From the IMG/VR virus record IMGVR_UViG_3300034158_000010, positions 21,303 through 85,302 of that record: a stretch of DNA of 64,000 nucleotides. The stretch is one strand, 5' to 3'. The notes below the pieces were generated by a model. That model searched no databases. It was not told where the DNA came from and saw only the letters and a program-made list of their open reading frames with translations. The position numbers and the translations under genes are program-made. Source of the stretch: a virus. Positions 49,822 to 59,126 of this stretch are shown here, piece by piece (within the stretch, counting starts at the first letter, position 1; the number at the start of each line of letters is the position of its first letter).

Positions 49822-50877
49822 ATGTCTGGATCAAAACGTTTTATCGTGCTTGAAAGTCAAGACCACGTTGATGTACTAAAAGAGTGTATTGAGTTTCTTG
49901 CGTTGACCGCTCCTGAGACTAAGCTGAAGGTGATCAGCACTCGTGAAGCTTCAACCATCCTGTACTTCCTTACTCGTGATGCAGTAGACACCGCTCTGGC
50001 ACATCGGGTAGGTGACACTAGTAACGTTGAGGCTATCTGCGCTATCCTTTACGGGATCGGTAAGACATCGGTAACTAAGAACCATCTGGATGCGTACGAA
50101 GCTATTCGCACGCACAGCCTGTGGATGGGCGTAGAGCATAACCTACGGATTCAACTCAAGCAGTATATCCCACTGGATTGCTGGACTGACTGGACCGTAA
50201 TTAAGTCGTCCGGCTTGCTGGGTTTGACTGAAGGTGAAGATCATCGGATCACCGAGTTTAATAAGTTGGCTAAAGGTCAACCGGTTAATGAGGATGAGAC
50301 CGAAGAGGCAGTAGCTACTATTAACTGTTCGAACCCGATCAACTATCTGTACAACCAGTTCATTCAGCGTTACGGTGATAAGATCCACACCGCTCAACAA
50401 CACATGTCTCAACCCGGTGTTCAGATGGATTCGTTCTATCGGAAGATGATGTCGGACTTCTTTGCTAACCCCACCGAACAGATCGCTGCAATCTTCTGTG
50501 AAGGTATCACCCGTGTTAATCCTCAGATCGAACTGGCTGAGCATTGCCCAACGGTTAACCAAGTCCTGTTGAAGATCCTGAACATCTACGATATGGAAAC
50601 ATTTCATCGGGAAGTTGTATCGAAGCTGGTGATTGCATTCGGTATGGGTCAGATCAGTTACAGCGTCAAGAAGGACGAGTCGTATAAGCTGGAGTTCTAC
50701 ACCGGCACCAACATCATCTCGATCTTCAAGAAGTTGTTTTCGACCATTACAGAAAAGTACGAGGAAGAGTTATTACATGCACTCAATCGTGGCGACTACC
50801 TACCGTATGAAGAACGTAAGGTCGCTGAACGCGTATTTGCTGAACGCGCCAATATGGTACTTAACCTTCGCCAATGA
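49822..50877 (+). CDS. Hypothetical protein, 351 aa
   Basis: Helical protein, soluble. 'MSGSKRFIVLESQDHVDVL' at the start. No enzyme motif recognised. Overlaps the next gene by 4 bases. Confidence 0.7.
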   Translation: MSGSKRFIVLESQDHVDVLKECIEFLALTAPETKLKVISTREASTILYFLTRDAVDTALAHRVGDTSNVEAICAILYGIGKTSVTKNHLDAYEAIRTHSLWMGVEHNLRIQLKQYIPLDCWTDWTVIKSSGLLGLTEGEDHRITEFNKLAKGQPVNEDETEEAVATINCSNPINYLYNQFIQRYGDKIHTAQQHMSQPGVQMDSFYRKMMSDFFANPTEQIAAIFCEGITRVNPQIELAEHCPTVNQVLLKILNIYDMETFHREVVSKLVIAFGMGQISYSVKKDESYKLEFYTGTNIISIFKKLFSTITEKYEEELLHALNRGDYLPYEERKVAERVFAERANMVLNLRQ

Positions 50878-51344
50878 GCACACAAAATATCCTGATCGTA
50901 TTTGATCACTGGGACGCTACTCGGTTTCAGAGTGATCACTGGGCTACAGCCTCGTGGTTCTTTGGACCGGGTGGGAAGTTCCTCAGAGCAATCGCCACCA
51001 TGGCGGTAATTCAACCCAATCCAGATGAAGGCGAACACTATGTTGAAACGCTTACTGACACCGCGCTTGACCTCATTGGTTACCGGTGTGATGACCGAGA
51101 CGAAGCCAATCCAGCACCAACTCTCGACGAAGATCAACGGCAAGAAGTGGTCGACTACCTTATCGAGTGCAATCGGGCAATGCGTCCGTACTTGCCGAAC
51201 GGCGGGACAAACGTGCTTCACTCGTACGTAACTGACCCCAACTACAATGAACTCTATCTGATTATAAAACATCATGATGAAAGAGAACATCCTGATACGT
51301 CTGGATTCGGTTGTGGTATACGGTCAGTCAAATCAGCTGGTTGA
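50874..51344 (+). CDS. Hypothetical protein, 156 aa
   Basis: ATGA overlap with the previous stop. 'NILIVFDHWDATRFQSDHW' and a later strand 'ELYLIIK'. Its 3' end overlaps 51274 by 71 bases in another frame. Confidence 0.65.
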   Translation: MSTQNILIVFDHWDATRFQSDHWATASWFFGPGGKFLRAIATMAVIQPNPDEGEHYVETLTDTALDLIGYRCDDRDEANPAPTLDEDQRQEVVDYLIECNRAMRPYLPNGGTNVLHSYVTDPNYNELYLIIKHHDEREHPDTSGFGCGIRSVKSAG

Positions 51345-51672
51345 ATTACTGGGTGAACGTGTAGGCTTAAGCGTCGAAGAAATTAACGATGCTATTATAG
51401 CCTACACTGAATACCATTGGTTCAATGATTGCCATACGTTTAATGATCGCGACTTTGTGGACATGTACTTCATGGGTGATACCATGGGGTACGATGTTCT
51501 TTATGCCGTTAAGAACCAGTTCGGCGAAATAGGAGCACTACTACCATGTGCCATGACCAGCCTAAAATATGCGAGTTCATTCGATGACGGCCTCTACGTC
51601 GTATGTACCCACGACCCACACCCTAATGACTTTCGATTCCACTCGAATCTTGAGGCATATAGTTCCCAGTGA
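51274..51672 (+). CDS. Hypothetical protein, 132 aa
   Basis: MMKENILIRLDSVVVYG. No good ribosome site; translation probably depends on coupling with the overlapping upstream gene. No family recognised. Confidence 0.6.
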   Translation: MMKENILIRLDSVVVYGQSNQLVELLGERVGLSVEEINDAIIAYTEYHWFNDCHTFNDRDFVDMYFMGDTMGYDVLYAVKNQFGEIGALLPCAMTSLKYASSFDDGLYVVCTHDPHPNDFRFHSNLEAYSSQ

Positions 51673-52084
51673 TGATAAAGGAATGGTTGACTTCATCATC
51701 ATCAATTACGGCCAAGCATTACAAGATGCCCTGCGTTACTTTGACGCTGACATTAATAACCACATGCGTATGGCGTACACTGACCTGTACTACACCGCAG
51801 CGGTCGATGAAGACGCGTACAACAGCACCAGCGACATCGATGTCGGTAAACAGCCAGCGTGGTTCAGACGCACTGTGAGCGAGTCTGGGATCATACTGGC
51901 TAAGAAGGCGCGGTATGATGAATTGGTGGAGCTGTGTATTGATACCTTTAACGTTGAGATCGCAGCTTATATACGTTCCATCCAAATGGCGCAGTCCCGG
52001 CAAATTTATACTGTACGTGTTCTAGGTTATGAAAACCGTACCCTTAAACTGTTGATCGGTACTGACGCTCCAATAATCCCATAG
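51626..52084 (+). CDS. Hypothetical protein, 152 aa
   Basis: The frame is open from 51569; candidate ATGs are at 51569, 51626 and 51683, none with a well-placed ribosome site, so the start is uncertain. Ends with strands 'TVRVLGYENRTLKLLIG'. Confidence 0.55.
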   Translation: MTFDSTRILRHIVPSDDKGMVDFIIINYGQALQDALRYFDADINNHMRMAYTDLYYTAAVDEDAYNSTSDIDVGKQPAWFRRTVSESGIILAKKARYDELVELCIDTFNVEIAAYIRSIQMAQSRQIYTVRVLGYENRTLKLLIGTDAPIIP

Positions 52085-52091
52085 GTGACCT

Positions 52092-52859
52092 ATGCAACAA
52101 CGCGCTATAGGTATGACGATCAATCATCGTGAGATCGATCATCTTCTGCAACAAATGGCAGACGTAATACGAAACGCAGCTTACAAAGTATGCGGTGAGA
52201 AATACCCAGTTGGACATGAACGACGAAGTGAGTGGTTTGACGAGACGGGTACATTACTAGCGATGGATGATACTTCAGTTAAAGACCTGCTGAAGGATGC
52301 TATCGACCACTACTTGATGTTTCATGCCGTAGCTCGTTCGGGTAACCAATCCGATTTCAACTATTACCTGAATGATAACTTTCAGATGATCGTTGAGCAC
52401 GTTGAGGCTAATCCACACATCGGTAGTTATCTATCGGCATCCTTTGCATCAGCTTGCGGCATACTGGCCTCTACTCTGGCTCCGGTAATCGAAGACCTGA
52501 GTAGTTCTGGACATGGTGTCGATCGAGTTGAATCGTTCACGTTGAATACCGAGGAATCCTATTACCTGGTAGTTGGTGAGGATCAAGAGACATACGACCC
52601 AAAGGACGATGACCTCAGCACGGTTGATACTTATCAGTCGCCTGAGGAACTCGCTGCTCAAGCTGCACGCTTTAAGGCACGGCAGGCAATGTCAACTGCG
52701 GCGGCACCTGGACTTCCAATACAGATCTCTATCCAAGACTACTCTAGTGTACTTGCGTTACCGATTGAACCCCTTCCACGGCATCCACACATCAACGGCG
52801 ATCAATACCATGCATTGACAGCCAACATTGTAATCCCTGAACTAGGACTCACCGCATGA
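52092..52859 (+). CDS. Hypothetical protein, 255 aa
   Basis: AGGTGA before ATG. N-terminal helical part, 'ESYYLVVGEDQ' strand at ~160, then an alanine-rich linker and a proline-rich C-terminus. No family recognised. Confidence 0.7.
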   Translation: MQQRAIGMTINHREIDHLLQQMADVIRNAAYKVCGEKYPVGHERRSEWFDETGTLLAMDDTSVKDLLKDAIDHYLMFHAVARSGNQSDFNYYLNDNFQMIVEHVEANPHIGSYLSASFASACGILASTLAPVIEDLSSSGHGVDRVESFTLNTEESYYLVVGEDQETYDPKDDDLSTVDTYQSPEELAAQAARFKARQAMSTAAAPGLPIQISIQDYSSVLALPIEPLPRHPHINGDQYHALTANIVIPELGLTA

Positions 52860-53281
52860 TGGCAATCACCAGTAACTTCATCGTCTTAGATTCCGAACAT
52901 GGAAAGCTTATGGCTGACCGTTGGGTAGCTGAGTTCGATGTGAAGCGTGAAGAGATTTACGCATCACTTGCAGATACGCCCGGTTCGGATGAGGATGGAC
53001 TCGTTCGAGCTATGGTGGACATCACCATTCATAAAGGGTTATCGCTCCGCCAATATCAGAAGCACGTAATCGAGACCTACTCGTATTACCAGATGCACCA
53101 CTGTGATGACGACCTGTTGGAACAACTCATCAGTGGTACCGAACCTGCTGATATCCATGACCTCATTCAGATGACGTGTGAGTTCCAGACGATGGGTGTA
53201 GCTAACCAAGACATTCTGTCGATTGTACCGTTGGATCTTAAGGGTACAGTAGGGTTCATATTCCAACCGAAGCTACGGTAG
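52856..53281 (+). CDS. Hypothetical protein, 141 aa
   Basis: ATGATG start overlapping the previous stop. Helical and acidic, ends in 'GTVGFIFQPKLR'. No family recognised. Confidence 0.7.
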   Translation: MMAITSNFIVLDSEHGKLMADRWVAEFDVKREEIYASLADTPGSDEDGLVRAMVDITIHKGLSLRQYQKHVIETYSYYQMHHCDDDLLEQLISGTEPADIHDLIQMTCEFQTMGVANQDILSIVPLDLKGTVGFIFQPKLR

Positions 53282-53313
53282 ATAGTATGAATCCTTAAGC
53301 TGGTGGTACGACT

Positions 53314-53718
53314 ATGCAACTCCAAGAAATCCCTATCGGTACGGTAATCTCATTCGAGGTATATCCTTCTGCCCAATTCGGTAACAACTTCCAATCGGTA
53401 ACTCTGAAGGCGGTGTTTGATTCTAGCCTAGCTCGTATCTTAGGCTTCGATTACATCGCCGCTAACCAACAAGTCTTCGACACTCTTCCTGCTGGTACTC
53501 CAAGTGATCCAACGCAGTACAACTACTTCCAGATTCAACTGGCAAGTGGTGAGACTCAGATCCTTGGTGTGCCTTGGATTCGTGCCGGTACGCTTAGCAT
53601 CCACAATGGCAAGCGCCTAACGTTGGTATTCGATGACATCGACGAAACCCGTAAAGCACGAATCATTGCCGCCGTTCGTGGCGTTAATGAGAACCCTACT
53701 TCGACGGTCTTCAACTGA
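53314..53718 (+). CDS. Hypothetical beta-rich protein, 134 aa
   Basis: GGTGG before ATG. 'IPIGTVISFEVYPS' and 'LGVPWIRAGTLSIHNGKRLTL' suggest a small beta barrel. It ends the operon at a terminator. Confidence 0.7.
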   Translation: MQLQEIPIGTVISFEVYPSAQFGNNFQSVTLKAVFDSSLARILGFDYIAANQQVFDTLPAGTPSDPTQYNYFQIQLASGETQILGVPWIRAGTLSIHNGKRLTLVFDDIDETRKARIIAAVRGVNENPTSTVFN

Positions 53719-53726
53719 TCCGTAAC

Positions 53727-53746
53727 GCCTCACCTTCGGGTGGGGC
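53727..53746 (+). terminator. Hairpin terminator
   Basis: GCCTCACC-TTCG-GGTGGGGC then TTTATGCCG and a T tract. Confidence 0.85.
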
Positions 53747-53805
53747 TTTATGCCGTTTCTTTTTTTACCTGAGTGCCTCTAGTTATATAGACTTTGGAGG
53801 TCATG

Positions 53806-55956
53806 ATGGAACCCAACGAAAAACCGAATCCCTTTTATCAAGACATTTCCGAATACGAACGTGACTTAGACGTCATTGATCCAATGATGCGAGACACGGC
53901 GTTGTATCTGTCTGCAATGACTGGTGATCCATTAGACCAGTGTTTAGCTTATGTTCAGACCTCGATGTCGCCGGGAGGTGAGTTCGAGCTGACCGACCCC
54001 AAGACGATGGTTCTGTATAAGAACGAACAAGGGGATCGGGAAAAGCGTGTGGTTAAGTTCAGTCAGTTCCTCGGTCGAGTTAAACAGCACAAGTTGCTGC
54101 TCTCACCAAGTATGTCTGTTTACATGCCTGAGAACATCCGTCAATCGACGCATGCTCAATACATCGCTGAAGGTGTTGCTAACCGTAAAGCCGTAAAGAA
54201 AGAACAACTGCGATTGGAAGGTGAAAAGACCCCAGAAGCTATGGAACTCGCAGCCGTTCGTAAAGGCGAACAAGAGAACTTCAAAATTAACAATAACTCC
54301 TACTCAGGAGCCACCGTTAGTGCTGCAACTATTCTCTACTACAAATCCACTCACTCTAGTTTGACCTCGACGTGCCGGGTAGCTACTTCTTATGCTAACT
54401 CGAACAACGAGAAGTTCATTATGGGTAACCGACACTACTACACGCCTGAGGTAACCAAGGCGAACATGTTGAGTCTGGCTAACCATACTGACCTGAAAGA
54501 ACTCGAGCAGTGCATGCGCAAGTTCAATCTGCATTACCCAACCGCTGACGAAATCATTGACATGGTTTTGTATTCAACTGCTCACTACTGGAACAACCCA
54601 GACTATACGCGTCAACTGCATCGTCTGGCTAGTGGTCTGTCTCCGATTCAACGTGCTGCTATTATGTACGTCGGTGACCTATACCACATCTACCAATACA
54701 ACAAAGACATGGTTAAAGGTTTCTTGACTGAGTTGTCTCAGTTAGGTACAACCGCTCAAGTTATCACCAAGGAAGCTTACAACAAGTTCGATAGTGACAT
54801 GCAACTGCTGGCTAACTTCATCTGCTACGAGGAAGTTAATGGTCGTAACAACGAGGTACTGGAGAAAGAGAACCCTGAAGTCTTTGACGTGATCTATTCG
54901 ACTGGTGAAAACATTCGAGTAACTCTTAAGAAGTATCAGTTGTTCATCAAGGCTATGTTCCTGACCAAGAACATGCCATCGAGTATCCATGCATTCCCAA
55001 CAGCTTATCGTCGTGCTGCTGTGATCTCCGACACTGACTCCACTATGTTTACCCTGCAATACTGGGTAGAGGAATTCTTTGGACGGATTACATTCAGTAA
55101 AGAAGCTAAGCGTCTGGTGTTTGCACTGGTGTTCTTGGTAGCTGAAGTAGTGATGCACATTCTGGCCATTCAATCCACTAACATGGGTGTGGCTGAGAAC
55201 AAGCTTCGTTTGCTGGCTATGAAGAACGAGTACTACTTCGCCGTACTGAGTCTGACCACTCGATCGAAACACTACTATGCTTCTCAGGATGCGTTGGAAG
55301 GTGTAATGTTCTCCAAGGCACGTATGGAAGTTAAAGGTGTGGGTCTTCGGGATAGTAAGGTTCCGCCACGGATCAACAAAGCTGCTAAGAAGATGATGGA
55401 TCACATCATCACAACCATCAAGCGTGAAGAGACTCTGGACTTGCCTGATATGCTTCAGCAGATCGGGAACATCGAACGTGACATCATGAAGTCTATTTAC
55501 AATGGTAAGGCTGAATACCTGACCACCGGTAAGTGTAAGCGTGCAGATGCTTATAAGACTGAAGACAATGCCACGTACGCTAAGTACAAGTTCTGGAAAG
55601 AAGTCTTTGAACCATCCTTTGGCTTCTTGGAAGCACCACCCTACTCGTTCGTTAAGGTATCGGTTACGATCGATAACCGTACACGTTTCGAAGCATGGTT
55701 GGAGACCATTGAAGATCTGGGTCTGCGTAACCGTTTGAAAGCTTGGGCCTTGGCTAACAATAAGAAAGGCATTACCAACTTCCACGTACCAATGTCTGTT
55801 ATCGAAAACCACGGTGTGCCAGAAGTAATCACCCGTGTCGCTAACGTACGTTCGGTAATCTCTAACACAATGGGTAGCTTCTATCTCCTCATGGAATCCC
55901 TCGGGATCATGTTGTCAGATAAGAAGATCACTCGCCTGATCTCGGACTTCTATTAA
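53806..55956 (+). CDS. Family B DNA polymerase, C-terminal (palm/thumb) half
   Basis: 716 residues, starting at ATG 53806 (GGAGG 5 bases upstream). Two polymerase motifs are present in order: motif B 'KINNNSYSG' (K160, N164, S165, G168; family form K-x3-N-S-x-Y-G) and motif C 'VISDTDSTMF' (D409-T-D411-S). After it, 'EVKGVGLRDSKVPPRINKA' (~516-534) fits the thumb K-G-x-x-x-R-S-x-x-P segment. Neither the 3'-5' exonuclease motifs nor motif A (D-x2-S-L-Y-P) is seen in the first 160 residues, so they must be in another gene. Split polymerases are known in phiKZ-like phages such as SPN3US. Copies the phage genome together with its missing half. Confidence 0.8.
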   Translation: MEPNEKPNPFYQDISEYERDLDVIDPMMRDTALYLSAMTGDPLDQCLAYVQTSMSPGGEFELTDPKTMVLYKNEQGDREKRVVKFSQFLGRVKQHKLLLSPSMSVYMPENIRQSTHAQYIAEGVANRKAVKKEQLRLEGEKTPEAMELAAVRKGEQENFKINNNSYSGATVSAATILYYKSTHSSLTSTCRVATSYANSNNEKFIMGNRHYYTPEVTKANMLSLANHTDLKELEQCMRKFNLHYPTADEIIDMVLYSTAHYWNNPDYTRQLHRLASGLSPIQRAAIMYVGDLYHIYQYNKDMVKGFLTELSQLGTTAQVITKEAYNKFDSDMQLLANFICYEEVNGRNNEVLEKENPEVFDVIYSTGENIRVTLKKYQLFIKAMFLTKNMPSSIHAFPTAYRRAAVISDTDSTMFTLQYWVEEFFGRITFSKEAKRLVFALVFLVAEVVMHILAIQSTNMGVAENKLRLLAMKNEYYFAVLSLTTRSKHYYASQDALEGVMFSKARMEVKGVGLRDSKVPPRINKAAKKMMDHIITTIKREETLDLPDMLQQIGNIERDIMKSIYNGKAEYLTTGKCKRADAYKTEDNATYAKYKFWKEVFEPSFGFLEAPPYSFVKVSVTIDNRTRFEAWLETIEDLGLRNRLKAWALANNKKGITNFHVPMSVIENHGVPEVITRVANVRSVISNTMGSFYLLMESLGIMLSDKKITRLISDFY

Positions 55957-56153
55957 TGCGTGAACTGAATGATAAGCTCGACTCTGTTATTAGTGGGGTC
56001 GAGATTGGACTAGGGGTTGACGATTGTTATTGGTCAGCTATTGAAGCAGCAGTTCGAGTATTGAAACTCGTTAAAGAACTAGCTGCTTCTGATGTGGAGA
56101 TGTCTAAAGAAGACTTCTCTGAATTGATAATTGAAACGGTGGGTAACGTATGA
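55956..56153 (+). CDS. Small helical protein, 65 aa
   Basis: TAATG coupling to the polymerase half. Acidic and helical. Could be a partner or unrelated; no family recognised. Confidence 0.65.
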   Translation: MRELNDKLDSVISGVEIGLGVDDCYWSAIEAAVRVLKLVKELAASDVEMSKEDFSELIIETVGNV

Positions 56154-56524
56154 CGTACGAACAAGAGCTGGAAGAGAAGATCGAGAAGTTTGTTAAGCCT
56201 TATACCGAACTGGATCTTTACTCAACTGAAGACATTAACACACTCGTAACTAAAGTGCGTGAACACTTTCTGGAGTCGCGTGTTGAACTGTTGGACATCC
56301 GTGTGATCGGGAAGACACAGGACGTACTGGCTGAGTTTGAGATGGCTCCAGGTTATAGCTTCACCGCGATGAAGGTGGTTGAAGAAGACGGTAAGTTTAC
56401 GGTCAATGTAACTATCGATCCCGATGATCCCGACCCATTGATGACCTTGGAATTCATTATCCACGAATTCAATTTAGTTCATCCGGGTATCGAAGTGAAG
56501 GCCAATGTAATAGAACCCGTTTAA
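56150..56524 (+). CDS. Hypothetical acidic protein, 124 aa
   Basis: ATGA overlap. Mixed alpha/beta with 'VTIDPDDPDPLMTLEF'. No family recognised. Confidence 0.7.
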   Translation: MTYEQELEEKIEKFVKPYTELDLYSTEDINTLVTKVREHFLESRVELLDIRVIGKTQDVLAEFEMAPGYSFTAMKVVEEDGKFTVNVTIDPDDPDPLMTLEFIIHEFNLVHPGIEVKANVIEPV

Positions 56525-56528
56525 AGTT

Positions 56529-56560
56529 TATATCATGCCTGTGTATTCAAACACAGGCAT
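56529..56560 (+). promoter_or_regulatory. TATATCAT promoter motif fused to a perfect hairpin
   Basis: TATATCAT at 56529-56536 overlaps ATGCCTGTGT-ATTCAA-ACACAGGCAT (56535-56560, 10-base perfect stem) followed by TTTATAA. The promoter is 44 bases before ATG 56580. The hairpin could end the upstream operon or sit at the 5' end of the new transcript. Confidence 0.6.
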
Positions 56561-56579
56561 TTATAACGTGAGGTGCAAT

Positions 56580-56957
56580 ATGTCGACCGTAACTGTAACT
56601 GATATCGGCCTGATGAAACGAGGTGATCCTGCTTCTATCTTGATCTTTAATCCAGGTGTGGAGGATATCAATTTCGAGAAGGGTAATGTTTTCAATGGTG
56701 TGGTCTATGAGGTACTTGGTTCTGAGATGGTAACCGTGAACTTCATGGCGGGCGATGGCTCGTATACTCGGAGTAGTATGCCATCGGCTGAATACATCAG
56801 GTCGTATGACATCACGGTCCAACTGACTCCAGCTGAGTACATCCGGCGTACCAATGCACTCCATGCGGAGCGTGTCGGTAAGCTGGTGGAAGTATTCCAA
56901 GCTGGTATGGTTGAAGCTGGTAAAGAACATGATGAACGAATGGGCGTACTGGCATGA
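56580..56957 (+). CDS. Hypothetical beta-rich protein, 125 aa
   Basis: Start MSTVTVTDIG follows GAGGTG; the frame from 56535 begins inside the hairpin and is rejected. 'GNVFNGVVYEVLGSEMVTV' resembles the barrel core of 44819 and 45033. Confidence 0.65.
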   Translation: MSTVTVTDIGLMKRGDPASILIFNPGVEDINFEKGNVFNGVVYEVLGSEMVTVNFMAGDGSYTRSSMPSAEYIRSYDITVQLTPAEYIRRTNALHAERVGKLVEVFQAGMVEAGKEHDERMGVLA

Positions 56958-57121
56958 GTAACCGTGACCCTGAACTCCGTAAGCTCTTTGACCGCATGCG
57001 TACACTTGGTTTCCACAAGAACCTGGTCATGGTAACAGCAAAAGCTAAACCGATGACGCCAGCCGAGATTGAAGCGGCTAACCAACCTCGCTTCATTGAC
57101 TACATTGGAATAATGAAATGA
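56954..57121 (+). CDS. Small basic protein, 55 aa
   Basis: MSNRDPELRKLFDRMRTLGF; ATGA overlaps at both ends with its neighbours, which supports translation. Confidence 0.6.
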   Translation: MSNRDPELRKLFDRMRTLGFHKNLVMVTAKAKPMTPAEIEAANQPRFIDYIGIMK

Positions 57122-57612
57122 TCGACTCCCTGTATCACACTCTGTTCCGCCTCGTTACCGTAGGTCCACGTCCTTCCACAGACTGCGTATCCGTAACGGG
57201 TATCACCGAAGCTATTAAGCTTGGGTTGGTTACCGTAGAACCGCACGAAGATGTAGACTGGTATCGCATTACCTCACCGGGCATTCAAACCCTGCTTGAT
57301 GCTTACGAGAAACGTCCTGATCCAGAAGAGGCTATCTTTGGCGCGGTACACATCGAGTTCGCTGAGCGCTGCGGTGAGGGCAAGTTGGATGGTAAGCCAC
57401 TCGTTGTACTGGGTGGTGCGCTAGCGTGGGCTCAGGAGTATCTGCTGGGTTCTAAGCTCAAGTTCTCGAGCTGCTTCGGGGCGTATGACTATGCCACCTT
57501 CGATTACCTCGATCTGGACGGTAAGATTTGGTTGATGAAGCCGGGTGATTGGCTGATCCTGCGTGAAGACCATAACCACATCATGCACCGCTTTTACTCC
57601 GAGGAAGATTAA
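57118..57612 (+). CDS. Hypothetical protein, 164 aa
   Basis: ATGA overlap. N-terminal part contains 'SVTGITEAIKLGLVTVEPHE', C-terminal part 'WLMKPGDWLILREDHNHIM', similar in style to the PGD-W-I module noted at 13295. No firm family. Confidence 0.65.
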   Translation: MIDSLYHTLFRLVTVGPRPSTDCVSVTGITEAIKLGLVTVEPHEDVDWYRITSPGIQTLLDAYEKRPDPEEAIFGAVHIEFAERCGEGKLDGKPLVVLGGALAWAQEYLLGSKLKFSSCFGAYDYATFDYLDLDGKIWLMKPGDWLILREDHNHIMHRFYSEED

Positions 57613-59075
57613 TGATCCCGCATCCGTTCAAGACTGATACATGGGTTGAAGGTGATCGTTCCGGTCATCTGAATGCCTGTCAAGAGATCTTCTTACCTAC
57701 CAGTATCTTCAATGAGGACTCAATCGATAACAACGTACAGCTTCGTGGTAATACTCCTGTAGCTGATCTGTGCGTACTCGGTATGAAACAATCCTTTCTG
57801 GACTATGCTGCGCTGCGTAACGATATCCACATGACCCAAGTGCACGCTAAGGTTAAGCGTCTACTGGAACATGAGAAGATCATCAACAGTTTCTGGTCAG
57901 GTGCCACACCTAATCAACTGATGCCGGATCTGGACGTTGAAGCACTGGCCATTCGTTTGATCTCCGAACATGAGGAAGATCTTACTTGGCTGGACAACAG
58001 TTTAGGTGCCGTGCGAATGGCAATGATCGAAGAACGCTCCAAACTTTTCAGCAGCTTTGCTGTTAACAATTCAATGAAGGAACTCGGTACTATGCAATCT
58101 ACAACTGATCTCGCTCTGGCTATGCAAACTCAAAACGTCTTGAGCAAGTCTGCTCCAGGTTACATTGATCCACATCACCCCGACGCTAACCACGGTGGCC
58201 CAGCTGAACTGCGTGGTGGTTTTAAACGCGATGATCTGGTAACTGTCAACGCCATTACCGACGGCGTCAAATCCCTGGGTGCATTGATCGAAGGCGCTGA
58301 GAAGGCCACTGACGAATCGTCTGGTCGACTTAATGTTCCTAAGCTTAAAGGCTTGGACTCGTTCCGTCGTGTTCCAAAGCGTAAGAAGTCCAAGCCTAAA
58401 TCCAAGCACCTTCCGAACATGAACAATGCTCGTGTGAAGTCTGCTCTGGGTACGGTCATTCTGATGAAGCTGGGTCAGATCCAACGTGACACCAGCGATT
58501 CACAAAAGAAAGCTCTGTTGAAAGAGTTGCCTGCTGCTGATCTGTTGGAAATGGCTACTGGTGAGAAGCTGCCTGAGTATCAGGCTAACCTGATCAACGG
58601 CATGCAAGCTAAGGCTGATCCAGACGCTCCGATTGTGAAGCGTATGGCTGACGTTGCTACTCCATTCGGCGATCCTGCATTGGGTATGGTTCATCTTGAC
58701 CCACTCCCGTACCTGGATAGTGAAACCGGTGAACGTAAAGTACTCAAGGTGGAACTTGATCCGGCTGATCCAGAGCCAGGCCGCACGGTCGAAGTTATTC
58801 AAGACGCGGTACTGGGTCGTGGTCTGACCAATTCGGTAATGCACCTCGACGTAGACGGTTACCTGACCAAAGAACAGCGTCAAGAGATCTGGGTTAAGAA
58901 CCTTGATATTGCCTTGGCTACCTACATCCACCCTGACCTGTTCCCTGGTGAGATGAGTCCTGAGGTTTGTGCTGAGGTTGCTACTAAGCTCCGTGCATAT
59001 CTCATCGAGAAGAACGCTGCACTCGATGAACAGACCATCGTCCAGGCTTTCCATGAAGTACTGAAAGCCGACTAA
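57612..59075 (+). CDS. Hypothetical protein, 487 aa
   Basis: TAATG coupling. A strongly basic linker 'RRVPKRKKSKPKSKH' (~251-265) divides a helical N-terminal half from a C-terminal half with 'DVDGYLTKEQRQEIW'. The linker could bind nucleic acid. No enzyme motif recognised. Confidence 0.7.
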   Translation: MIPHPFKTDTWVEGDRSGHLNACQEIFLPTSIFNEDSIDNNVQLRGNTPVADLCVLGMKQSFLDYAALRNDIHMTQVHAKVKRLLEHEKIINSFWSGATPNQLMPDLDVEALAIRLISEHEEDLTWLDNSLGAVRMAMIEERSKLFSSFAVNNSMKELGTMQSTTDLALAMQTQNVLSKSAPGYIDPHHPDANHGGPAELRGGFKRDDLVTVNAITDGVKSLGALIEGAEKATDESSGRLNVPKLKGLDSFRRVPKRKKSKPKSKHLPNMNNARVKSALGTVILMKLGQIQRDTSDSQKKALLKELPAADLLEMATGEKLPEYQANLINGMQAKADPDAPIVKRMADVATPFGDPALGMVHLDPLPYLDSETGERKVLKVELDPADPEPGRTVEVIQDAVLGRGLTNSVMHLDVDGYLTKEQRQEIWVKNLDIALATYIHPDLFPGEMSPEVCAEVATKLRAYLIEKNAALDEQTIVQAFHEVLKAD

Positions 59076-59083
59076 CCTCAATA

Positions 59084-59103
59084 GCCTTACCTTCGGGTAA
59101 GGC
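59084..59103 (+). terminator. Hairpin terminator
   Basis: GCCTTACC-TTCG-GGTAAGGC then TTTATGCCC. Confidence 0.8.
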
Positions 59104-59126
59104 TTTATGCCCTAAAGGAGTTTCCC

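Noticed and set aside
54742-55812. 356-codon minus-strand open frame opposite the polymerase half
   Set aside because: Antisense shadow of a gene with clear polymerase motifs B and C.
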